A program made the position numbers and the translations under genes. From CAWBJP01 sp044867425 (GTDB lineage Bacteria > Actinomycetota > Acidimicrobiia > IMCC26256 > BP-133), in NCBI GenBank assembly GCA_044867425.1, contig JBIOUX010000208.1:1-64000 (forward strand): a DNA stretch of 64,000 bases, in the 5' to 3' direction. The stretch's first letter is position 1, and every line of letters starts with the position of its first letter. The notes under the pieces were generated by a model, which saw nothing but the letters and a program-made list of their open reading frames with translations, made no database searches and was not told the DNA's origin. This document shows positions 52,185 through 59,535 of this stretch, one piece after another.

Positions 52185-52299
52185 GCCACCCCCAGACGAA
52201 AGAAGACCCGCACGACCGGCATCCAGGACCGAGTCGGTGGCCATCACTCCCAGCAGAACGAGGATACCAAGGCGAGCGCGGAACCGCCTGCGGAACATG

Positions 52300-52314
52300 G
52301 ACATAGGGAACGAA
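52300..52314 (+). repeat. Direct repeat copy 1 (GACATAGGGAACGAA)
   Basis: A 15-base sequence repeated at 52346-52360 with one mismatch, 46 bases apart, in the region between divergent surface-protein genes. It contains GGAAC, as in some extracytoplasmic-function sigma -35 elements. It could be an operator pair. Confidence 0.5.
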
Positions 52315-52345
52315 CTTCCGGATCTCCAGGTTCGGCAGGAAAGCG

Positions 52346-52360
52346 GACGTAGGGAACGAA
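52346..52360 (+). repeat. Direct repeat copy 2 (GACGTAGGGAACGAA)
   Basis: Partner of the repeat at 52300-52314. It lies 63 bases before the GTG of the GYW/metallophosphoesterase gene. Confidence 0.5.
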
Positions 52361-52373
52361 TCTCTAAGAGATA

Positions 52374-52390
52374 CCAGCCCATCCGGCTGG
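52374..52390 (+). promoter_or_regulatory. Leader hairpin of the GYW/metallophosphoesterase gene
   Basis: Perfect 6-bp stem CCAGCC/GGCTGG with loop CATCC, 20 bases before the ribosome binding site AAGGAG (52410-52415). Confidence 0.3.
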
Positions 52391-52422
52391 CCTCCCCGTC
52401 GGGTGCAACAAGGAGCACAGGA

Positions 52423-54117
52423 GTGCGACGCAGACTTGCTGCCGGACGCTCGGGGATGCTGGCTGTCATCCTGGCGCTCCTCGTTCCCGTCACCGGATCG
52501 GGAGCCGCGTCGCCCGGCGACTCCGACGCCCGGGCGGTGGCCGCCGAGCCCACCGGGGGTCAGGGCTACTGGCTGGCGGGGGGGGACGGCTCGGTCTACG
52601 AGTTCGGCGAGGCGACGCCCTTCGGGGGCGCGACCCGCCCGAACAAGCCCATCGCCGGGATGGCCCCCACCCCCTCGGGCCGGGGCTACTGGCTGGTGGG
52701 CAGCGGAGGAGGGGTGTTTGCCTTCGGGGACGCCCGGTTCCTCGGTTCCACCGGCCACCTCAGCCTCAACCGCCCGGTGGTGGGCATGGCCGCCTCACCC
52801 ACCGGTGCCGGCTACTGGTTCGTCGCCGCCGACGGCGGGATCTTCGCCTTCGGGGACGCCGGGTTCTACGGTTCGACAGGGGCCATGCGCCTCAACCGGC
52901 CCATCGTCGCCATGGCCGCCACCCCCACCGGCGCCGGCTACTGGCTGGTGGCCTCCGACGGGGGGGTCTTCGCCTTCGGGGACGCCCGCTTCTACGGCTC
53001 CACCGGGAACCTGAGGCTCAACGCCCCCATCGTGGGCGCGGCCCGCACCTCCTCGGGACGGGGTTACTGGTTCACGGCCGCCGACGGCGGGGTGTTCAAC
53101 TTCGGCGACGCCGCCTTCGTGGGCTCGACGGGAGGCCGGGCGCTGCCACACCCGGTGATCGGCATGGCCGGCGTGCCCAGCGGCGCCACCCAGCCGAACG
53201 CCGGGCCGTCGCCTGCCCATCCGCCGACCCCCCCCGCTCCCGGCGGCGACCCGGCACGGCCCGACGCCCCCTCCGACACCCCGCCCGATGCGGTCGCGCC
53301 TGGCCCGCCGGCGCCGGTCCCGGCCCCCGGTCCGGGAACGGTGCCGGGCGCGCCTTTCGACGTCGGCCTGGTGGGTGACACGGGCTACACCGAGAGCCAG
53401 GAGCGGTCCTTCCTGAAGGTCCGCACCCACATGAACGGTCTGCCCCTGGCCTTCTCCATCCACATCGGGGACATCTGGGCGGAGGGGGAGGCCTGCACCG
53501 AGGCCAACTACCAGCACGTGCGGGACGTCTTCGACGGGTTCGCCCATCCCTTGGTGTACACGCCGGGCGACAACGAGTGGGCGGACTGCCCGCAGGGCTC
53601 GAGCAGCAGCCTGAACCGGGTCCGCCGGCTCTTCTTCCCCGCCGACGAGACGCTGGGTCAGCGCCGCCTGATCGTGACCCGCCAGTATCCGACCTTCGTG
53701 GAGAACGCCCGGTGGACCCAGGGCGGGGTGGTGTTCGTGACCATCAACGAGCCCGGCGCTACCGGACGGGGCGGCAGCCACCGCGACACCAACATCGCCT
53801 GGCTCGACGAGGCCTTCGACGAGGCCGAGGCCACCGGGGCCCCCGGCGTCGTGGTCGCCTGGCAGGACAACCCCTTCGAACCCTCTGGGGGCCGGCTGGC
53901 CAAAGTCCTCAGGGCGCGCACCATCAGCTTCGGCCGGCCTGTGGTTCTCGTCCACGGCGACACCCACAACTACCGGATCGACCACCCCTGGAGCGACGCC
54001 CGCAACTTCACCCGGGTGGAGGTCCACGGCGACACCTCGTCGGCCCAGTGGGTGCGGATGACGGTCGACCCTGGGAGCCCCACCGTCTTCGGCTTCGACA
54101 ACGAGCGGGCCGGCTGA
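52423..54117 (+). CDS. Secreted GYW-repeat protein fused to metallophosphoesterase
   Basis: A 564-residue exported protein. A signal peptide (residues 1-35) is followed by about six GYW repeats (45-265), a Pro-rich linker (to 310) and a calcineurin-like phosphoesterase domain. Metal-site motifs are VGLVGDTGYTE, IHIGDIWAEGE, YTPGDNEWADC and LVHGDTHNYRID (in place of GHTH). The phosphatase should act outside the cell, perhaps on phosphorylated glycans, nucleotides or teichoic-type polymers. GTG 52423 has AAGGAG at a spacing of 7. It is the third domain partner seen for GYW repeats in this window. Confidence 0.85.
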   Translation: MRRRLAAGRSGMLAVILALLVPVTGSGAASPGDSDARAVAAEPTGGQGYWLAGGDGSVYEFGEATPFGGATRPNKPIAGMAPTPSGRGYWLVGSGGGVFAFGDARFLGSTGHLSLNRPVVGMAASPTGAGYWFVAADGGIFAFGDAGFYGSTGAMRLNRPIVAMAATPTGAGYWLVASDGGVFAFGDARFYGSTGNLRLNAPIVGAARTSSGRGYWFTAADGGVFNFGDAAFVGSTGGRALPHPVIGMAGVPSGATQPNAGPSPAHPPTPPAPGGDPARPDAPSDTPPDAVAPGPPAPVPAPGPGTVPGAPFDVGLVGDTGYTESQERSFLKVRTHMNGLPLAFSIHIGDIWAEGEACTEANYQHVRDVFDGFAHPLVYTPGDNEWADCPQGSSSSLNRVRRLFFPADETLGQRRLIVTRQYPTFVENARWTQGGVVFVTINEPGATGRGGSHRDTNIAWLDEAFDEAEATGAPGVVVAWQDNPFEPSGGRLAKVLRARTISFGRPVVLVHGDTHNYRIDHPWSDARNFTRVEVHGDTSSAQWVRMTVDPGSPTVFGFDNERAG

Positions 54118-54123
54118 GCGGCC

Positions 54124-54136
54124 GGCACGTAGTGCC
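54124..54136. terminator. Possible bidirectional terminator hairpin
   Basis: GGCAC-GTA-GTGCC between two convergent genes with only 29 bases between stops. Short and without U-runs. Confidence 0.3.
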
Positions 54137-54146
54137 CGCCACCGGA

Positions 54147-55346
54147 TCAGCCAGCCGGGACGGGGATGGCGGCCTCGAAGTGGTCGAGGGGGACGAGCTT
54201 GAAGTTGGTCGTTTTGCGTCCCTCGTCGTGGTCGCTGCCGTCGTGGCAGACGAAGAGACCGGCAGGGAAGTCAGGACCCAGCGGCCGGGCCTCCACGTCG
54301 ATGCCGTCGGTCTCGTCGCAGCCGTCGATTCCGCCGTTCCTCACCCGCAGCTTCCCCAGGAAGGCGTTGTTCCCGGAGCGGGAGTAGACCACGAAGGAGC
54401 TGTCTCCCTGGCTCGAGGCGATGAGCAACCCGCCCTCCCCCGGCCCGTAGCGGATGGCAAGGCCCTCGACGTCGGCCTCCAGGTGCCCGCTCGGACCGGT
54501 CGAGTCGACAAGTCGACGAGCGTCGGTGGGAGCGTCGGGTTCGGCGTCGTACTTCCAGATGCCCCTCTCCTCCTCTCCGATGTAGAGCAAGCCCCGCTCG
54601 TCGTCGGCGACGCAGCCTTCCACGGAGCCGCCCACGTCCCAGGGGCCCCGGACCCGCCGGGCGTCGACCCGCCCGGAGCCGGCGTCGTAGAGCTCCCACT
54701 GCTCGGTGCGCCCGTCCTGGTCGTTGGGGAAGGCGTAGAAGCGTCCCGAGGCGGAGCTCCGGTACAGACAGAGCCCATGGGCCTCGATCTCCGTGGTGAT
54801 CGGTCGGGCCGCCACGTCGACCAGTCGCCCGGCCCCGGCGTCGACTTCGTAGACCCAGAGGCGGCGGTTCTCGTCGTCCGCCGCCACCACCAGGGAGACC
54901 TCCCTTCCCGCCGACCGGAACCCATCCCGCAGGTCCACGTTGTTTGGCTCACCCTGGGCCACGAACTGGACCTGCGCGCCGTCGAGCGTGTAGACGCCCA
55001 GGCCGGAGTCCTTGTCCGTCCCGATGATGAGGGACTTCGCGGGGTCGCGGGGATGGACCCAGATGGCGGGGTCGTCGGCGTCCCCAGGTGATGGAGCCGT
55101 CTCGACCGTCGCGGCGACGGATGCCGCTTCCCTCCTCAGGTCGGAGGAGGTCCCAGACGGGCCGGCCCGTGGGCCAGCATCCGGCCGGCGGGCGGGGGAG
55201 CATGCCGTAGCGACGAGAAGGGCGCACCCCAAGGCGATGCCGGGCACCGCCGCGCCTCGCCGTTGCCGCTCAGTCCCGGACCTGCCGGGAGAGTCGGAGC
55301 TCCCGCTCAGCTGGGAGTTGCGCCCAGGGTTTCGACCAGTTCGCAT
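54147..55346 (-). CDS. Beta-propeller phytase-like lipoprotein
   Basis: About 399 residues if started at ATG 55346. A lipobox, LLVATACSP, marks a lipoprotein. The mature domain matches six-bladed beta-propeller phytases: DADDPAIWVHPRDPAKSLI, GTDKDSGLGVYTLDG, EPNNVDLRDGF, EAHGLCLY, CVADDERGLLYIGEEERG and LEADVEGLAI carry the acidic calcium and phosphate sites. It should remove phosphate from myo-inositol hexakisphosphate or another phosphorylated substrate at the cell surface. The start overlaps the upstream APH gene by 40 bases; a later start is possible but would truncate the signal peptide. Operon with the APH and sulfotransferase genes. Confidence 0.8.
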   Translation of the reverse strand: MRTGRNPGRNSQLSGSSDSPGRSGTERQRRGAAVPGIALGCALLVATACSPARRPDAGPRAGPSGTSSDLRREAASVAATVETAPSPGDADDPAIWVHPRDPAKSLIIGTDKDSGLGVYTLDGAQVQFVAQGEPNNVDLRDGFRSAGREVSLVVAADDENRRLWVYEVDAGAGRLVDVAARPITTEIEAHGLCLYRSSASGRFYAFPNDQDGRTEQWELYDAGSGRVDARRVRGPWDVGGSVEGCVADDERGLLYIGEEERGIWKYDAEPDAPTDARRLVDSTGPSGHLEADVEGLAIRYGPGEGGLLIASSQGDSSFVVYSRSGNNAFLGKLRVRNGGIDGCDETDGIDVEARPLGPDFPAGLFVCHDGSDHDEGRKTTNFKLVPLDHFEAAIPVPAG

Positions 55347-56395
55347 TCGTGCTCCTGGAGCCACGCCAGCCGAGGGAGCTCGAGCTCGAGCGTTTCGGTG
55401 AGCTTGAGGGCGTCCTTCTCCCGTTGGGGCGAGACGACGTGTTTCCCCAACAGGTTGGCCGCTTTCCCCGCCACCTTGAGCAGACGCTGGGCCCGCAGCA
55501 CCTGCGGCAGCCGCTCCACTTCGTGCGCTTCCAGTGCCTCCTCTTCCTGGTAGGCGGCCAGGAAGGCAGCGAAGCGGGGCAGGTCGAAGGCTCCTGGCTC
55601 CTCCTTGGGCCGCCTGGTCAAGGCCCGCAGGCTGTAGGCGAGGTCGAGCACTCGCATCTCGTGCGCGGCGCGCTCGTAGTCGAGCACTCCAGTGAGGCGT
55701 GACCCGTCGAACAGGACGGCTGAGACGCCGAACGAACCGTGGGTGACCAAGTGAGGGCACACGCCGTTGGCGCCGAGGCGCGATCCGACCTCGGCGAACG
55801 CCGGCTCGAGCACGGTCCGGGCCTGCTCGAAGCGCTGCCTTCCCTCGGGTCCGGCGATACCGGCGACGACCTCGCCAGCCCGGGCCAACACATCCGGTCC
55901 CTCGGCGAGCAGCCCCAGCTCGGAGCCCAGGATGGGCCGGGCGGACTCGGGCAGGTGGCGGCCCTCCTGGTGGAAGCGCGCCAGAGCCCGGGCCGACTGG
56001 GCGAGGTGCTGAGGATCACCCAGGTCGGGGAAGGAGCCGGGGAGCCGCTCGGTCACCAGGCACAGGGTGCCCTGCACGCGCTCCCAGCCGGCACCCGCTC
56101 GGCTGGGGACCACCGTGGGGGCCGGGTAGCCACGGGCCCGGAGGTGCTCGAGCAGCGCCACCTCTCGGGTCAGGCTGTCCTCGGTCTTGCGGGGGTTGGA
56201 AGCCCGCACCACGAAGCGGCCCCGATCGGTGGTGAGGAAATAGCTCGTGTTGGTCGAGCCCTTTGGGGTGCGGTGCCATTCCTGCCATCGCCCGAGATCC
56301 CAGGTATGGATCACATCATCAACGGACAGAGCGACCGGGTCTCGGCGCCTGACGAGAGGAGGCCCGGCGGTGCCTCCAGGCGTGTCAGCGTCCAT
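55307..56395 (-). CDS. APH-fold phosphotransferase-like protein, pseudokinase (type B)
   Basis: A 362-residue APH-fold protein. GSTNTSYFLTTDRGRFVVRA and EVALLEHLRARGYPAPTVV form the N-lobe, ALARFHQEGRHLP the hinge, and GVLDYERAAHEMRVLDLAYS the metal segment. The catalytic loop reads HGSFGVSA instead of HGDxxxxN, losing Asp and Asn. Homologous to the gene at 48011 along its length, including the C-terminal RLLKVAGKAANLLGKHV helix. It lies between the sulfotransferase and phytase-like genes, so it probably serves the same pathway as the GH57 operon proteins. Confidence 0.8.
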   Translation of the reverse strand: MDADTPGGTAGPPLVRRRDPVALSVDDVIHTWDLGRWQEWHRTPKGSTNTSYFLTTDRGRFVVRASNPRKTEDSLTREVALLEHLRARGYPAPTVVPSRAGAGWERVQGTLCLVTERLPGSFPDLGDPQHLAQSARALARFHQEGRHLPESARPILGSELGLLAEGPDVLARAGEVVAGIAGPEGRQRFEQARTVLEPAFAEVGSRLGANGVCPHLVTHGSFGVSAVLFDGSRLTGVLDYERAAHEMRVLDLAYSLRALTRRPKEEPGAFDLPRFAAFLAAYQEEEALEAHEVERLPQVLRAQRLLKVAGKAANLLGKHVVSPQREKDALKLTETLELELPRLAWLQEHECELVETLGATPS

Positions 56396-56431
56396 GGCTG
56401 CCTTTCTTCATTGGTTCGCCGAGCCCGCCGG

Positions 56432-57019
56432 TCAGGCCCGCCGTCGGTACAGCGCCGGGTTGACGACGGCGACCATGGCGGTGGCGTCGAGGCCCCCACC
56501 CAGGAACCGGTTGACCCGGTCGATCTGCGTCTCGGGAGCGCTGAGCATGTCGTTGTAGCTGACGCGCAGCAGGGCGAAGTTCGGCTGAGCGTCGAGCCAG
56601 GCGAACAGCGAATCGATGTGGCGCTGAAAGGAAGCCACCCTTTGCCCCGGGGGCCGGGGGTCGTCGACCTCGCCTTGGCGGATCAGCATGGCGTGCTGGG
56701 ACGCCAACATCTCGGTCATGTCCCGCTCCATGAAAACGACGCGGTAGCGGTAGCCAGCGGGCAGCTCGGGAAGCAGCGCCGAAACCATCTTGACCACGTG
56801 GCCGCGTGCCCCGGGTATCCAGGCCTTGTCCCGCTTGAGCTGCTTGACCCGCTCGAATTCGTAATAGCCATGGGGGTTGTCCTCGTCCGGTCGACGGACG
56901 CCGTCGGCGAGGACGGGGATCCCGCCCGCCTCCAGCATTTGCATCATCATCGAGGTGCCGCAGCGCGGCAGCCCAGCGACGATGACGATCTCATCCCCGA
57001 TCCCCGTACTCCCCACCAT
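56432..57019 (-). CDS. Sulfotransferase family protein
   Basis: A 195-residue PAPS-dependent sulfotransferase-like protein. The N-terminal EIVIVAGLPRCGTSMMMQML is the 5'-phosphosulfate loop, and YRVVFMERDMTEMLASQ corresponds to the 3'-phosphate strand and helix. It is short for the family, as bacterial members often are. It should sulfate a glycan, lipid or small molecule in the cytoplasm; the acceptor is unknown. ATG 57019 is used; a TTG at 57067 would add 16 residues. First gene of the minus-strand operon with the type B APH and phytase-like genes. Confidence 0.82.
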   Translation of the reverse strand: MVGSTGIGDEIVIVAGLPRCGTSMMMQMLEAGGIPVLADGVRRPDEDNPHGYYEFERVKQLKRDKAWIPGARGHVVKMVSALLPELPAGYRYRVVFMERDMTEMLASQHAMLIRQGEVDDPRPPGQRVASFQRHIDSLFAWLDAQPNFALLRVSYNDMLSAPETQIDRVNRFLGGGLDATAMVAVVNPALYRRRA

Positions 57020-57086
57020 GGGAACATTCTCTTCGAGGGTGACCCGTTCCTGCCGCTTTTCCGGCAATTACTCTCAAAAGCCACAC

Positions 57087-57115
57087 TTGACCCATTTCGA
57101 CCTCTGGATCAAACT
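57087..57115 (+). promoter_or_regulatory. Promoter of the intact APH kinase gene
   Basis: -35 TTGACC (57087-57092), 17-base spacer, -10 CAAACT (57110-57115). ACTTGACC and CAAACTGGA are the same as at the GH57 operon promoter, which suggests co-regulation. Confidence 0.55.
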
Positions 57116-57189
57116 GGAACGATGGCGGAGGGACTCCCGTCTTCTTTGGGGCCCGCTCGCCAGTGTCGTAACGGTTGGGGGGCTGGGGA

Positions 57190-58224
57190 ATGGCCGTAAA
57201 GGGGTCGTCGCCACCAGGCTGGCGCGAGGTAGGTGTGAACGGGGCCCCGGTGGCTGCCGGGGGTCTGAGCCGCGCTTTGGCGTCAGCGGTGGGCAACGGG
57301 TGGAAGGTGACGCACTGCGACGGCCGAGTCCTTCAGGCGTCGCGCCATCGACCCGTCGTCAGTTACCGGGTCACTTATGAGGAGGCGGGGAGCACACAGT
57401 CCGTCCTCAAAATCGTCATCGGCAAGGCCTACTACCGAGGTGACGGCGCGGCGACGTTCGAGCTCATGCGGCGACTGTGGGCGGAGGGCTTTTCGGACGA
57501 GAACCCGTTGTGCATCACCGAGCCGATCGCCTGGATACCAGAGACGAAGGTCCTGCTCCAGGGGAAGGCGAACGGCCGCCCCCTCTACGACCATCTCCCG
57601 TCGCCGGAGGAGGCCATCGCCCGGGTGCGCGGCGCCGGCCGGTGGCTGGCCAAACTGCACAGCACCGACGGGGGTTCGGCCTCGCGACCGCTGCCGGCCG
57701 GCTATGAGACCGACAAGGTCACCACGTACGCCAGCGCGCTGGCCGAGGCCCATCCCGCCGTTGCCGGTCGGGTCCAGGCTGTCGCGGCGGCTGCCGCCGG
57801 TGCTCTGGACGGCACCGGGGACGGGCTCATGGTGCCGACACACGGCGACTACCAGCCCAAGAACATCTACGTCAACCGGCGCCAGACGACGGTGATCGAC
57901 TTTGACCGACACGCCCTGGCCGCCCCCGCCCGGGACCTGGCCCACTTCATCGGCCAGTGCATGACGATGTCCTGGGTCCGCACCGGCTCCTTCGCACGTA
58001 TCGCCTCATGGAACGACGCCTTCTTGGAGGCGTATGGGGACACCCGCCGCGCCGGACTCGACCTCCTGCCTGTCTACTTGGCCAGGACCTTCCTCGAGAT
58101 CCTCTACTACAAGCTCGTGGTCAAGCCGGTGGCCGATCCCAGTTTTATGTCCGCCTGGCTCGACCAGTGTGAGCAATGGGCGGCCGAGGCCGAGCGCCTC
58201 CACCACCGGCTCCCGGACGGCTAG
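57190..58224 (+). CDS. APH-fold phosphotransferase with intact catalytic loop (type A)
   Basis: A 344-residue kinase-fold protein of the aminoglycoside/choline kinase family. The catalytic loop HGDYQPKN is complete, and TTVIDFDRHALAAPARDLAHF supplies the second metal Asp. ITEPIAWIPETKVLLQG and GRWLAKLHSTDGG are shared with its paralogue at 46945, where the loop is degenerate. It probably phosphorylates a sugar, polyol or amino-alcohol. The ATG at 57190 has a G-rich ribosome binding site; its promoter matches the GH57 operon promoter, so it may be the active partner of the pseudokinases. Confidence 0.85.
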   Translation: MAVKGSSPPGWREVGVNGAPVAAGGLSRALASAVGNGWKVTHCDGRVLQASRHRPVVSYRVTYEEAGSTQSVLKIVIGKAYYRGDGAATFELMRRLWAEGFSDENPLCITEPIAWIPETKVLLQGKANGRPLYDHLPSPEEAIARVRGAGRWLAKLHSTDGGSASRPLPAGYETDKVTTYASALAEAHPAVAGRVQAVAAAAAGALDGTGDGLMVPTHGDYQPKNIYVNRRQTTVIDFDRHALAAPARDLAHFIGQCMTMSWVRTGSFARIASWNDAFLEAYGDTRRAGLDLLPVYLARTFLEILYYKLVVKPVADPSFMSAWLDQCEQWAAEAERLHHRLPDG

Positions 58225-58374
58225 CCCCCAACTCCGCTGGCGGGCGCCCGTCGGGGAACTCCGGGTGCCGGGCAGACAACCGGATGCCCAATTTCCGGCG
58301 ATTCCTACTCGACCTCTCATGCGTGTCTCAGGCTGGCACCGTTAGGGTCGTATCAGCTGACCGCCAACCGAACG

Positions 58375-58390
58375 AAGGAACTCGTTCCTT
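58375..58390 (+). promoter_or_regulatory. Palindrome over ribosome binding site and start of small gene
   Basis: AAGGAAC-TC-GTTCCTT: perfect 7-bp arms with a 2-base centre. The left arm is the Shine-Dalgarno sequence and the right arm runs into the TTG start at 58389. It may be a protein operator; as a hairpin the centre is too short unless the inner pairs open. Confidence 0.4.
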
Positions 58391-58622
58391 GGAGACACCG
58401 CCTGTTGAGGTGAACGTCAAGATCTACGGATGGGGCTCGGGTGAGTCCGAGGTGGAGCTGTCCATCCCGGAGACGAGTGATCTTGGTCGCCTCCTGGCCG
58501 GTGTGTCCCCGGCCGAGCAGGGGTTGGTTTTCACTCGCCTGCGACGCCATGTGGTCGCCGAGCTGGTTGACGCCCTCTCTGGGCTCGAGTCCCCCCGCGA
58601 GCCCGCCGCGTCACCCAACTAG
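58389..58622 (+). CDS. Small protein, function unknown
   Basis: A 77-residue acidic protein. Starts with TTG at 58389 after AAGGAA, with a possible -10 TAGGGT at 58343-58348. VNVKIYGWGSGESEVELSIP suggests a short beta hairpin, followed by two helices (SDLGRLLAGVSPAEQGLVFT and RLRRHVVAELVDALSGLES). No family was recognised. GTG 58407 is an alternative start. Longer starts upstream read through a sequence with no ribosome binding site. Confidence 0.55.
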   Translation: METPPVEVNVKIYGWGSGESEVELSIPETSDLGRLLAGVSPAEQGLVFTRLRRHVVAELVDALSGLESPREPAASPN

Positions 58623-58632
58623 ACCCAACTAG
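58613..58632 (+). repeat. Tandem duplication of 10 bases at the stop codon
   Basis: ACCCAACTAG occurs twice in direct succession (58613-58622, 58623-58632). The TAG of the first copy is the stop of the small gene and the second copy repeats it. Confidence 0.7.
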
Positions 58633-58659
58633 CGAGGCTCCGGCGGCTGCGCGTCCCGA

Positions 58660-58998
58660 TCAGTCGTCGTCGATGTCTCCGTCTCTCACGCTGTCGTCGT
58701 CGGCCTCCTGTCCGATGACGTTCAGGTCCCGATCCAGGTTGACTTCCACCTGGCGGCCGTCGGCGAGGAGAATCTCGACGCCGTAGGTGGCGCCGTCGTC
58801 GCCCAGCTCAGTCTCGGTGACCGTGCCGCCGCCTGTTGCCTTGAGGGCGGCGTCCACCGCCTGGTCCCGCGTGGGGCCGGTCAGCTCCTGATCATCTCCG
58901 GCCTGCGAGCTCGCCGACTCGGCTCCGACACCCCCGGCGATGATCAGGGCGACGCCTGCGGCGACGCCGGCGGCGATCCATTTGGTTGTGCGTGGCAA
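58660..58998 (-). CDS. Membrane-anchored PepSY-domain protein
   Basis: About 112 residues. One N-terminal helix (KWIAAGVAAGVALIIAGGVG) is followed by an acidic linker and a PepSY-like domain (TRDQAVDAALKATGGGTV, then GATYGVEILLADGRQVEVNLD), with an Asp-rich tail. PepSY domains outside the membrane are thought to inhibit or chaperone secreted proteases. TTG 58998 is preceded by GGAGGAG at short spacing; a longer start (59160) would place 54 unlike residues before the helix. Confidence 0.65.
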   Translation of the reverse strand: MPRTTKWIAAGVAAGVALIIAGGVGAESASSQAGDDQELTGPTRDQAVDAALKATGGGTVTETELGDDGATYGVEILLADGRQVEVNLDRDLNVIGQEADDDSVRDGDIDDD

Positions 58999-59213
58999 AG
59001 CTCCTCCTTCGAACGTCAGGGACGCCCCAGGGTGACACTTGGAGCTGAGAGGACCGTGAGGGATCGTGGGAGGGGTAACGATTGACAGAAGATCACGACC
59101 CTCACTGAAAGCTTCTTCAACAGTAGTTTCGTATGCTACCCAGTACAGCCGCCTAGACATAAACCCTTAGGAACGCCGAAAATCTAGCTTTCCGCGCGTC
59201 TATATCTCGCCGA

Positions 59214-59242
59214 TTGACAGGTTGGAAAGCTCTTCCTAAACT
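59214..59242 (+). promoter_or_regulatory. Consensus housekeeping promoter
   Basis: TTGACA, exactly 17 bases, TAAACT: the best sigma70-type promoter in the window. The spacer holds a near-palindrome GGAAAGCTCTTCC. Predicted start near 59249, about 287 bases before the ATG. Confidence 0.65.
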
Positions 59243-59258
59243 TGGTGTTTGCTGGGAA

Positions 59259-59365
59259 GCGAACTGTTTGGGGCGCGGTTCATCGTCTGTGGGCCACGAG
59301 GCAGCCCGCATTTCTATCGTTTTGAGACTGCCTCAGCGTCCCTGAACGCCACCTGAACAGTTCGC
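59259..59365 (+). promoter_or_regulatory. Candidate structured 5' leader (riboswitch-like)
   Basis: A 10-bp perfect outer stem GCGAACTGTT (59259-59268) with AACAGTTCGC (59356-59365) encloses a perfect 7-bp hairpin stem GAGGCAG (59298-59304) with CTGCCTC (59328-59334). It begins about 10 bases after the predicted transcription start. No known riboswitch consensus was recognised. Confidence 0.4.
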
Positions 59366-59535
59366 CTCCCGAGAGAGGGAGGGGGGCGACTGCGAGCACA
59401 GAGGCGCGATCGAGGTCGGGCCACTGGGCCACCGCCCGGTGGGCAGCACCTCATTGCTGATCTGAGGCATCGCGGCGTGCCTGTTCCCTCCGGCAGTCCG
59501 GCACCGTCCGGTAGGAGCGATCAGGGGAGAACTTG

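Larger units (their letters stand above)
58999..59535. other. 537-base intergenic region, AT-richer, with promoter and leader
   Basis: It lies between the PepSY gene and the LAxTG surface-protein gene. It contains the consensus promoter at 59214-59242 and, downstream of it, almost 290 bases of untranslated leader with long inverted repeats (59259-59365) and further hairpins (CCTCCC/GGGAGG at 59365-59382; CCACCG/CGGTGG near 59430). CGATTGACAG occurs at 59079 and 59211. No gene found. Confidence 0.6.

Noticed and set aside
59420..59426. GCCACTG, reminiscent of a conserved cobalamin-riboswitch segment
   Set aside because: The B12 box and the other conserved blocks are missing or out of order, so this is not a cobalamin riboswitch.
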